A stretch of DNA of 37,822 bases from an uncultured Myxococcales bacterium (GTDB taxonomy: Bacteria; Myxococcota_A; Bradymonadia; UBA7976; UBA1532): assembly GCA_903847385.1 (NCBI GenBank), contig CAINDO010000077.1:1-37822 (forward strand), given 5' to 3'. The notes under the pieces are model-generated. The model was given only the letters and a program-made list of their open reading frames with translations, did not search any database and was not told the origin of the DNA. Positions 17,348 to 25,173 of the stretch are shown piece by piece. Position numbers and translations under genes: made by a program. Position 1 is the first letter of the stretch, and each line of letters opens with the position of its first letter.

Positions 17348-20300
17348 ATGCGCGGGATTCTCGCCGCAATCCCTCTTCTCCTCGCTCCGGCTGTGGCCGC
17401 CGCGGGTGTCAACGACGCCACGGTCGCCATCCTGTCGCCCAGCGCGGGTGCCTGTGTGAACAACGGCGGCGAGGTCTTCGCCGGTGGTGTTCTGGGTGGC
17501 CTCGCGGGCCCGCCGCTCCGCCCGCTCTCCGTGAATCTCCGACTGACGGAGAGCAACGGAAACGGCACGCCGGACACCCTGACGGTCCGCATCGACGTCG
17601 ACGGCGTTCAGGCGATCGAGCGGCGATTCGACCCCGTGGCCGAAGGTGTCGCCTTCGAGACCGGGCCCATCGACATCTTCGCCATCGAAGACGGCCAGAA
17701 CCGTCGCATCACGGCCCACGCCATCATCGGTGGCACGGACGCGCAGCAGTCGGTCGTGTTCAACCTGGATCGCGCGGCGCCCACCGTGGTCGCCGATGCC
17801 GAGCTGCCCGACCCCATCGCGTGCACGCCCCAGCCCCCACCGGTCCAGTACCACGTGACGGACGCCTTCGACGCGACCCCGACCGTGGTCGAGCGGATCG
17901 AGACCGACGGGTGCACGGTCCGGCGGGTCATCCGGGTCAGCGACGACTGCGGGAACACTCAGGAGGTCTCGGCCCAGAGCCGCCGGGCGCCTCCGCCCAA
18001 CTCGATCTCCGTCGCCTGGGGTGGCATCGCCGAGGGCGCCCGCATCGGCACCGGCGCGCTGAGCTATGAGATCACCGCCCCGAACTCCTGCGTGGACTCG
18101 ATCCAGAGCCTCTTGACTCGGGACGGTGAGGACGTCGGCCCGGTGATCTACGGCAACGAGATCACGGACGCCGGCAGCTACGTCGCGCAGATCAGCATCG
18201 CCTCTTGCGGCGGCGCGCCGATCTCGGCCACGCGCCGCTTCACGATCCTGGCCAAGCCCACGGCCGACGCCGGCGGGCCCTACCGCACCGTCCAGAATCG
18301 CCCCGTGCGCCTGTGCGCCAGCAACAGCTTCGCGCCGCCCGAGCTGCTGGGGATCATCGGCTACGAGTGGGACATCAACAACGACGGCTACTTCGACGCC
18401 TACGAGGGCCGGACCGAGTGCATCGACTTCGGCGGGGACCTCCAGAACGGGCAGTACACGGTCCGGGTCAAGGTCGAGGCGGGCAACCACACGTTCGCCG
18501 AGGACACCGCCGAGGTGACCATCGACGACGTGACCCCGACCTGTGCGCTGGTCGTGCCCCCGGGCCCATTCCCCGAGGGTGAGCTCGTCGAGTTCGACGC
18601 CTCGGGCTCCACCCCCGGCAATGACGACGAGCGCATCCAGCTCTACGAGTGGCACTTCGGTGACGGCACCCCGGACCAGTTGGCCGCGGGCCTCGGCACG
18701 ACGATCCACCGCTACGACTCGCCGGGGGACTTCACCTACAGCGTGACCGTCCACGACATCGACTCGAGCTGCACCGCCTCCGGCATGTTGCACATCAACG
18801 ACGTGGCGCCGATTTGCAACTCGGTCACCGTGCTCGGCGCGGACACCCTCGTCGAGGGCAACCCGGTCCAGTTCACGGTGGACGCCGTTCCCGGCAGCTT
18901 CTCGGACCCGATCGTCAACTACACCTGGTACTACGGCGACTCCCCCGCCCCCGACGCCGGGCCGTTCAACGTCGGGCCGTCGCACGTCTACGCCGACCAG
19001 GGCGAGTACGCGATCCGCGTCGTCGTGGACGATCAGGACTCCCAGACCACCTGCGGCGAGGTCGTGGCCGTGGTCCAGGACCTCTCCCCCATCGTCGAGG
19101 TGGAGGGACCGGCCGTCGCCATCGAGGGTGAGAGTGTCACCTACCTGGCGGCGCAGACCCGCGAGGGCGGCCCCGCGGACCGCCTGACGCGCCTGGAGTG
19201 GGACTTCGGCGACGGCAGCGACCTCGTCTCCACCGTGCCCGCCGTCCGTGAGCAGACGCACGTCTTCGAAGCCGACGGCGAGTTCGACGTCGCCTTGACC
19301 GCGACGGACGAGGACAACGGCACCACGGGCACGCAGCGCATCCGCGTGCTGGACGTCTCCCCCGCCGCCGAGTTCTCGATCGCCTTCCCCGACGAGCGGC
19401 AGATCGGCGCCGAGGGCGTCGCCCTCACGCTCGACGGCGGCGCCAGCGTCCCCGGCTCCTACGCCGACGCGATCTCCGGCTACCACTGGGACTTCGGCGA
19501 CGGCGAGACGGCCGAGGGCGCGAACCTCGACACCGTCGAGCACGCCTGGCCGGACGACGGCACCTACGTGGTCCGCCTGACGGTCGTCGACGAGGACGGC
19601 AGCGAGGCCACGGCCGAGCACATCGTCAACATCGAGAACGTCGCCCCGACCGTCCGCATCGAGGTGGACGAGGACACGGTCGACGTCAACGTCCCCTACA
19701 CCTACCGCGCGATCGTCACCGACGTGGCCGGGGACGTCGCCTCCGTCGACTGGGACATGGGCGACCAGAACACTTACCGCAACCGCTCCGAGGTCACCCA
19801 CACCTACAACGTGCAGGGTCGACGCGTCATCACGGTCTCCGTGGACGACGGCGACGGCGGCACGGTCACCGGGACGCTGGTCGTCGAGGTCACCACCGGG
19901 CGGCCTCGGTTCGTGTTCCACGGCCCCTACACGGGCGTCGAGGGTGACGAGCTCGTCGTCGAGTTCGAGGTGAACGCCGCCGAGATCGAGCCGGGCGTGT
20001 ACGACGGCCCGATCCAGGTGCCGCAGCCCCAGCTGCCCCCCGGCGCGGAGTGGGAGGAGATCCTCGGGGGCAACCCCTCGGCCCAGAAGTCCTACCGGAT
20101 CACCTGGACGCCGACCTACGTCGACGCCGGCCAGACGAGTTTCCTCGTCCGCGCCCAGGCGCCGAGCGGTCAGAGCCGCGACCGCGACGTCTCGATCGAG
20201 GTCGTCGAGGCCGGCACGCCTTACCTGGCCGCCGGCGCGACGGTCAACGGCGAGGGCCGCGTCACGGTCGTCGCCTATGGTCGCGACCCGCTCAACCACG

Positions 20301-21187
20301 CCCTCACCTTCCGCCCCACGGCCGAGATCACCATCGGCTCGGGGGTCGGCGGTCTCGCGGCCAGCGACGACGGTCGCTTCGTCTTTGCCGCCAGCCCGGG
20401 TGCCGGCGGTGTCGCCGTGGTCGACATGAACGCCAACCCGCCCGCCTTCGGGCGCCTCGTCCGCACGGGCGTGGACTGCGCCTCGGTCGCCGTCGGCGGC
20501 GGTCGCGCCTACGCGGTGAACGCCGGCGAGGACACGCTGACCATCATCGATGCCGAGTCGCTGAAGGTCATCCGCACGCTCAACCTCGCGCCGCTCACCC
20601 GGCCGACGGACATCGTGTACCTGCCCGCGGGCTTCGGCGGGGCGGACGGGCTCGACGCGCCGCGCCTCTTCGTCGTCGGCGGCCGGGGCGGCCATGTGCT
20701 CGCCCTGGATCCCGCGGCCGCGGAGCGCGGGGGCAACGGGGCGATCGTGGCGCAGAAGCGCCTGGGCGGCACCCTGCAGCGCATCGTGGCGGACGCCGCC
20801 TCGGGCTGGCTGCACGCCTCGGACGCCAAGACGCGCAACCTGTACGGCTTCCAGGCCGCGTCCTTCCTCGCGGACGCCGAGAACGTGGAGATCGCGGGCC
20901 AGTCCCTCGACTTCGCCGCGCAGGACCTGGCGGCCGACGACGGCACCGTCTGGGCCGCGAGCACGGGTGGCCTGGTCGAGATCGCCGGCATGGAGGCGCC
21001 GGTGGTGCACGCCGAGCAGGACGGCCGCACGGTCACCGCCGTGTCGGCCTCGACCTTCCCCGGCGGCGGCATCGTCGTCCTCGGCGGACAGGGCCTCGAG
21101 CACCGGGACGTCGATCTCGCGCTGGTGCTCCACACCTCGGGCCGACCCAGCACGCGCCGGCTCACCAGCTTCGTCAATTTGCAGTGA
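17348..21187 (+). CDS. Secreted PKD protein with C-terminal YVTN-like beta-propeller
   Basis: 1279 residues from ATG 17348, with GGGGG 8 nt upstream and a short Sec signal peptide (MRGILAAIPLLLAPAVAAA, cleavage before Gly20). Residues about 21-308 are a three-part non-PKD cassette with six cysteines that matches the middle block of the preceding giant protein. Six PKD modules follow to about 855 (cores YEWDIN, YEWHFG, YTWYYG, LEWDFG, YHWDFG, VDWDMG). About 860-960 is a cadherin/Ig-like beta domain beginning FHGPYTGVEGDE. Residues about 965-1279 are a beta-propeller of the YVTN/YncE kind, with repeats such as ASDDGRFVFAASPGAGGVAVVD and GRAYAVNAGEDTLTIIDAES. Probably secreted or periplasmic, with several protein or ligand contact surfaces. 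It lies 169 bp after the giant and 57 bp before the lipoprotein gene, all on one strand. Function unknown. Confidence 0.92.
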   Translation: MRGILAAIPLLLAPAVAAAGVNDATVAILSPSAGACVNNGGEVFAGGVLGGLAGPPLRPLSVNLRLTESNGNGTPDTLTVRIDVDGVQAIERRFDPVAEGVAFETGPIDIFAIEDGQNRRITAHAIIGGTDAQQSVVFNLDRAAPTVVADAELPDPIACTPQPPPVQYHVTDAFDATPTVVERIETDGCTVRRVIRVSDDCGNTQEVSAQSRRAPPPNSISVAWGGIAEGARIGTGALSYEITAPNSCVDSIQSLLTRDGEDVGPVIYGNEITDAGSYVAQISIASCGGAPISATRRFTILAKPTADAGGPYRTVQNRPVRLCASNSFAPPELLGIIGYEWDINNDGYFDAYEGRTECIDFGGDLQNGQYTVRVKVEAGNHTFAEDTAEVTIDDVTPTCALVVPPGPFPEGELVEFDASGSTPGNDDERIQLYEWHFGDGTPDQLAAGLGTTIHRYDSPGDFTYSVTVHDIDSSCTASGMLHINDVAPICNSVTVLGADTLVEGNPVQFTVDAVPGSFSDPIVNYTWYYGDSPAPDAGPFNVGPSHVYADQGEYAIRVVVDDQDSQTTCGEVVAVVQDLSPIVEVEGPAVAIEGESVTYLAAQTREGGPADRLTRLEWDFGDGSDLVSTVPAVREQTHVFEADGEFDVALTATDEDNGTTGTQRIRVLDVSPAAEFSIAFPDERQIGAEGVALTLDGGASVPGSYADAISGYHWDFGDGETAEGANLDTVEHAWPDDGTYVVRLTVVDEDGSEATAEHIVNIENVAPTVRIEVDEDTVDVNVPYTYRAIVTDVAGDVASVDWDMGDQNTYRNRSEVTHTYNVQGRRVITVSVDDGDGGTVTGTLVVEVTTGRPRFVFHGPYTGVEGDELVVEFEVNAAEIEPGVYDGPIQVPQPQLPPGAEWEEILGGNPSAQKSYRITWTPTYVDAGQTSFLVRAQAPSGQSRDRDVSIEVVEAGTPYLAAGATVNGEGRVTVVAYGRDPLNHALTFRPTAEITIGSGVGGLAASDDGRFVFAASPGAGGVAVVDMNANPPAFGRLVRTGVDCASVAVGGGRAYAVNAGEDTLTIIDAESLKVIRTLNLAPLTRPTDIVYLPAGFGGADGLDAPRLFVVGGRGGHVLALDPAAAERGGNGAIVAQKRLGGTLQRIVADAASGWLHASDAKTRNLYGFQAASFLADAENVEIAGQSLDFAAQDLAADDGTVWAASTGGLVEIAGMEAPVVHAEQDGRTVTAVSASTFPGGGIVVLGGQGLEHRDVDLALVLHTSGRPSTRRLTSFVNLQ

Positions 21188-21233
21188 GGTCGCGGGCTTC
21201 TGGGCACCGCGCCGGTGATTCACGGAACGACAC

Positions 21234-21239
21234 GGGGGG
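21234..21239 (+). promoter_or_regulatory. G-rich ribosome site that favours a GTG start
   Basis: GGGGGG lies 5 nt before GTG 21245. The later in-frame ATG 21281 has only AGGGG with a 3-nt spacer. This argues for GTG but does not settle it. Confidence 0.4.
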
Positions 21240-21244
21240 CGTTT

Positions 21245-24200
21245 GTGAAACGAACCATCATGACCATGTCAAAGGGGACCATGAGCGGACGAAACTACGG
21301 ACGGGCGGTCCTGGCCGCCGTAATCGCGCTGGCGGCGTGCGACGACAGCACGTCGAGCAAACAACCCAAGCAAGACGCCGCCTGTGAGGGCTTCGGCGGC
21401 TGCGGCGAGACCGGCGACACCGGTGTCACGGGCGGCACCGGCGGCGCCGGCGGCGAGACACCGCCCGGCAAGGAGTGCCTCGACGACTCGGGCTGCGACG
21501 CCTCGGAGTTCTGCGCCAAGACGGACGGAGAGCTGAAGGGCGCCTGCACCGAGGGCTGTCGCGCGGACGGCTGCGGCGAGGGCCAGATCTGCACCCCGGA
21601 CCACGTCTGTGGCTGCACGGGCGACACGGGCTGCGCCGCGGACCAGTTCTGCGACACGGCGGACTCGAGCTGCAAGCCGGGCTGCCGCCCGGGGGACGCG
21701 TCTTCCTGCCCCGAGGGCCAGAGCTGCAACGAGAACCACGAGTGCGAGGCCCCGCCCACGGAGGCCGTGTGCTGCGGCGGCGCGGAGGGCACGACCTGCT
21801 CCCTGACGACGGTCGACACCTGCGACGGGACCTTCCTCTCCCAGGTCAGCAGCTGCGACCCTGACCCCTGCGGCCCGACCTGCGCCGACGACACGGCCTG
21901 CGCGGCGGACCGTTACTGCTCGGACCAGGGCATCTGCATCCCGGGCTGCCGCGAGGCGCCCAACGACAACTGCCCCGACGGCACCTACTGCGACCCGGCG
22001 AAGAACACCTGCGAGCCGGACGCCGAGGTCCCCTGCCAGACCAGCGACGAGTGCGAGGACGGCCAGTTCTGCGAGGTCGAGACCGGCCTCTGCCTGCCCG
22101 GCTGCGACCCCGGCGTGCCCGGCGAGTGCCCCCCCGGCGAGGTCTGCGGCGTCGACAACACGTGTGTCCCGGGCTGCAACCAGGACGTCGACTGCAACCC
22201 CGGCCAGTACTGTGACCCCGAGGTCGGCTGCCAGGATTTCTGCGTCGACAACGACGCCTGCCAGGAGGACCAGTTCTGCGACCTCGGCGCCGAGGGCGGC
22301 GGCCGCTGCGTCGCGGGCTGCCGCGACGACGCCAACGACCTCTTCCCGGGCAGCAACAACGACCGCGACACGGCCACCCCGATCCAGCTCGTGGACAACC
22401 ACGGCGAGGTCCAGGGCCAGCTGGTCTGCCCCAACAACCCGGACGTCTACGCGATCGAGCTGTTCCAGCAGGCGCGCGTGCAGATCATCCTGACGGCCGC
22501 CGACCCCAACGCCGGCGACGTCAAGATCCGCCTCTGGGGCCCGGACGCGAACGCCGACCCCCTCCTGGAGAACCTCCAGCCCGGCTCGCCGAAGCGCCTG
22601 CGCTACCCCGAGGAGGCCGGCATGGGCGTGCCCGCGGCCGCGACCTACTACATCGAGGTCTACTCCGAGGATCCCGCGTCCCAGGCCTACGACCTCTCGA
22701 TCACCCTGATCGACGCCCTCGGCGGCGGCGACAACGCCTGCTTCCCCGAGGACGGCGAGTTCGACAACGGCGGCCGCGGCCACAACGTCGCCGCCGACGC
22801 CGTCGACCTCATGTGGAACGGCAACCGCGACGAGACCTACACCTTCAGCGGCAGCGCCTGCGGCAGCGACGAGGACTGGTTCACGTTCGCCTCCCCCAGC
22901 CAGGACGCCGGCGCCTCCATCGAGCTGGTGGTCGACGGTCTGGTCGGCGAGGCCGTGGTGGAGCTCTACAACTCCCTGACGGTCCGCAACCTGGGCAACC
23001 CCAACTACGCCACGGGCGCGGGTGTCGGTGGCGCGGGCGGCACGGTGACCTACCGTCTCGACATCCCCCGCGACCAGGCGCAGCTCTCCGAGGACACCTG
23101 GTACGTCCGCCTGCGCGGCCGCGACGCCGCGCCCGCGCTGGACGACTCCGGCCGCAACCTCCCCCAGCCGGCCCCGGGCGGCTCCTGCGGCGACGCCTCC
23201 GAGCCCAACGACGCCCCGAACGAGTCCACCAACCTGGACGTCCTCGCCGGCATCAGCGATCGCGGCCGCGTCCAGCGCGAGGCCGACCTCGAGATCCCCC
23301 TCGAGCTGAGCCTCTGCGCCCGCGACGAGGACTGGTTCGCCTTCACGGCGAACGACGGCGACCAGGTTCGCGCCTGGGCCACCAGCCCCAACCTCGCCGG
23401 CAGCGCCGAGATCACCATCGCCACGCCGGACGGCAACGCCCTCGGCACGGCCGGCTCGGTCACGCAGGCGGGTCAGAACACCGACCCCGCCTCGCTCAAC
23501 GGTACCAACCCCGGCGTGTACTACGTGCGGGTGCGCAGCCTGGCCGCCGGCACCGCCAACCCCTACACGCTGTTCATCCACATCAACCCGACGGCGATGT
23601 GCGGCGCGGACGTGGCCGAGGTCGGCCCCGGCGGCGTCCGCAACGACTCCTCCGCCACGGCGACGCTGATGTCCTCGGTGGACCTCGAGAGCCTTCGTTA
23701 CGAGTACGCGGCCGGCCTGGTCTGCAACGTCGTCGCCACGCCGGACCAGGACTGGTACCGCGTGAACGTCGCCGAGGACGAGACCCGCGTGTGCATCGCC
23801 TCCGAGTTCCAGGACCTGGCCGGCGGCGACCTGAGCCTCGAGGTCTTCGACTGCGAGAACGACCCCGCCGAGGACGTGCCCTGCAACGTGAACGGCAACT
23901 GCAGTGACGACCAGGTGCGCGCGTCGCGGTTCTGCATCCCCGGCGACAACGTCTGTGGCTGCCGCACCGACGCCGACTGCGACGTCGACAATGACGGCCT
24001 GGACGCCAACGACGGCCGCTGCGTCGAGTCGCGCTGCAAGCAGCCCATCGCCCGCAGCACCACGGACGGCGCGCCCGAGCTCGTCGACCTCGCCCGCGGC
24101 ATCGTGGGCGCCGGCGACCTCTGCATCCTCGTCAGCGGCGCCGACCGCAACAACGAGAACGCCTACGAGCTCGACGTGACGCTGAACGTGGCCGGCCAGC

Positions 24201-24703
24201 TCCCCTGCGTGCCCGACTGGCGCGAGCGGAACCAGCCCAACGACGACCAGGCCTCGGCCGTCTACCTGGGCAACCGCCAGGCCGGCGTCTGCGACGCCTG
24301 GCTCTGCAACAACGAGCGCGGCACCGGCGACTGGTACAGCATCGACGTGCCCGCCGGCGAGAGCCGCACCGTGCTCGTGACCTACTCCGAGAACTCGGAC
24401 GGTCGCGCCGTGCTCCTCATGCAGGCGAAGGATGTCGGCAACCCCGACCTGGACGTCTTCTACGAGCGCCCCCTCGAGGTCCCGCCGGACTCCCGCGAAG
24501 AGTGCGTGAACATCACCTCCGGCGCCGACGGCAGCCCGGTGCTGATCGGCGTGCAGGGCGATCGCGAGCAGGTCGCCGACGCCGACGAGCAGATCGACTA
24601 CACCCTGCGCGTGCTGCCCTACGACCCGGCGACCCACCCGGACGGCCGCTGCTCCGAGTTCGTCGGCAACCCGCAGAGCGTCTGGGCCTTCGACATCCCC
24701 TGA
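21245..24703 (+). CDS. Cysteine-rich repeat lipoprotein with PPC-like domains (second copy of the architecture)
   Basis: 1152 residues from GTG 21245, or 1140 from ATG 21281; both give a type II signal peptide with lipobox L-A-A-C. The lipidated cysteine is followed by Asp-Asp, which in E. coli keeps a lipoprotein in the inner membrane; the other cysteine-rich lipoprotein has Gly there. A short Gly/Thr spacer (GVTGGTGGAGG) leads into about ten cysteine-rich units to roughly residue 365 (recurrent D-x-F-C or Q-x-C-D, and C-x-PGC). Then come several beta domains with PPC-like motifs NPDVYAI, DEDWFTF, DEDWFAF, DQDWYRV and TGDWYSI, interrupted near residues 895-940 by two more cysteine-rich units. 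No enzyme domain is visible. As the last gene after two PKD proteins it may anchor or bind them at the envelope (inference). Confidence 0.9.
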   Translation: MKRTIMTMSKGTMSGRNYGRAVLAAVIALAACDDSTSSKQPKQDAACEGFGGCGETGDTGVTGGTGGAGGETPPGKECLDDSGCDASEFCAKTDGELKGACTEGCRADGCGEGQICTPDHVCGCTGDTGCAADQFCDTADSSCKPGCRPGDASSCPEGQSCNENHECEAPPTEAVCCGGAEGTTCSLTTVDTCDGTFLSQVSSCDPDPCGPTCADDTACAADRYCSDQGICIPGCREAPNDNCPDGTYCDPAKNTCEPDAEVPCQTSDECEDGQFCEVETGLCLPGCDPGVPGECPPGEVCGVDNTCVPGCNQDVDCNPGQYCDPEVGCQDFCVDNDACQEDQFCDLGAEGGGRCVAGCRDDANDLFPGSNNDRDTATPIQLVDNHGEVQGQLVCPNNPDVYAIELFQQARVQIILTAADPNAGDVKIRLWGPDANADPLLENLQPGSPKRLRYPEEAGMGVPAAATYYIEVYSEDPASQAYDLSITLIDALGGGDNACFPEDGEFDNGGRGHNVAADAVDLMWNGNRDETYTFSGSACGSDEDWFTFASPSQDAGASIELVVDGLVGEAVVELYNSLTVRNLGNPNYATGAGVGGAGGTVTYRLDIPRDQAQLSEDTWYVRLRGRDAAPALDDSGRNLPQPAPGGSCGDASEPNDAPNESTNLDVLAGISDRGRVQREADLEIPLELSLCARDEDWFAFTANDGDQVRAWATSPNLAGSAEITIATPDGNALGTAGSVTQAGQNTDPASLNGTNPGVYYVRVRSLAAGTANPYTLFIHINPTAMCGADVAEVGPGGVRNDSSATATLMSSVDLESLRYEYAAGLVCNVVATPDQDWYRVNVAEDETRVCIASEFQDLAGGDLSLEVFDCENDPAEDVPCNVNGNCSDDQVRASRFCIPGDNVCGCRTDADCDVDNDGLDANDGRCVESRCKQPIARSTTDGAPELVDLARGIVGAGDLCILVSGADRNNENAYELDVTLNVAGQLPCVPDWRERNQPNDDQASAVYLGNRQAGVCDAWLCNNERGTGDWYSIDVPAGESRTVLVTYSENSDGRAVLLMQAKDVGNPDLDVFYERPLEVPPDSREECVNITSGADGSPVLIGVQGDREQVADADEQIDYTLRVLPYDPATHPDGRCSEFVGNPQSVWAFDIP

Positions 24704-24836
24704 GTCGGGCGCCCCGCCCGATCGCGCCCCCTCCGCTGCCCCCTCTTCGCTCTCCTCCCCGCTCCCCTCCCGAACTCACGACCCACCGAACGCGCAACGC
24801 CGCGGCTGTGTCGCCGTGCGCGCGCGTCGATACACG

Positions 24837-24850
24837 CCGCCCGTGGGCGG
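24837..24850. terminator. Short GC hairpin between convergent genes
   Basis: CCGCCC-GT-GGGCGG is a perfect 6-bp inverted repeat in the 240-bp convergent gap 24704-24943. The gap also has pyrimidine-rich sequence on the plus strand up to about 24775 and purine-rich sequence after 24850, which could pair imperfectly. No T tract, so it is a weak bidirectional terminator candidate. Confidence 0.25.
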
Positions 24851-24943
24851 TGAGTGCCGAGGTCAGGTCGGGGAGCGAAGTGGGGGGGAGCGAGTGGCCG
24901 GACGGCCGGGAGGCGGGGTGTGAGCGAGGTCAGCGAGACCGGC

Positions 24944-25075
24944 TCACGTCGAGGTCAAGCGGCCGTTCTTCTTCTTCTTGAGCAGGCTGCCCACGCGGCG
25001 CAGGGCCTTGCCGACCTTCTTCTTGTGCTGCGCCTTGCGGCGCGCGGTGCAACGACGGGACTTGCGCGTCTTCAT
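24944..25075 (-). CDS. Small highly basic protein, 43 residues
   Basis: ATG 25075 has GAGGAG exactly 5 nt upstream, the best ribosome site in this part of the window, and a -35/-10 pair with 17-bp spacing lies just upstream of it. The protein begins MKTRKSRRCTARRKAQHKKK, then KVGKALRRVGSLLKKKKNGR, then LTST. About 19 of 43 residues are Lys or Arg and there is no acidic residue; the middle could form an amphipathic helix. Composition suggests binding to RNA, DNA or the ribosome, but I cannot match it to bTHX, bS22 or the COX24-like small basic proteins. It lies 98 bp after the CehA-like lipoprotein gene on the same strand and converges with the lipoprotein gene ending at 24703. Function unknown; that it is a real gene is well supported by the translation signals. 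Confidence 0.75.
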   Translation of the reverse strand: MKTRKSRRCTARRKAQHKKKVGKALRRVGSLLKKKKNGRLTST

Positions 25076-25080
25076 GGGTT

Positions 25081-25086
25081 CTCCTC
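25081..25086 (-). promoter_or_regulatory. Near-perfect Shine-Dalgarno of the small basic protein
   Basis: GAGGAG on the minus strand, 5 nt before ATG 25075. It is the main evidence that this short frame is translated. Confidence 0.7.
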
Positions 25087-25113
25087 AGGGATCCTGGAAA
25101 GTTTGGCCGCGGC

Positions 25114-25142
25114 ATTCTGCGCGCGCACGGCGGGAAAAGCAA
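25114..25142 (-). promoter_or_regulatory. Promoter candidate for the small basic protein
   Basis: On the minus strand TTGCTT (25142 to 25137) and CAGAAT (25119 to 25114) are separated by exactly 17 bp. Transcription would begin about 30 nt before the ATG. A weak hairpin (arms TGCGC/GCGCA, plus-strand 25150-25165) followed by TTTT lies just upstream and could end the lipoprotein transcript. Confidence 0.45.
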
Positions 25143-25173
25143 GCGAGGATGCGCAGGGCCGCGCAGGACGGCC

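Noticed and set aside
17330-21223. 1297-codon open frame on the minus strand
   Set aside because: Same antisense effect over the second PKD gene; no recognisable domain.
21269-24637. 1122-codon open frame on the minus strand
   Set aside because: Antisense of the second cysteine-rich lipoprotein, whose cysteine repeats are clearly the coding frame.
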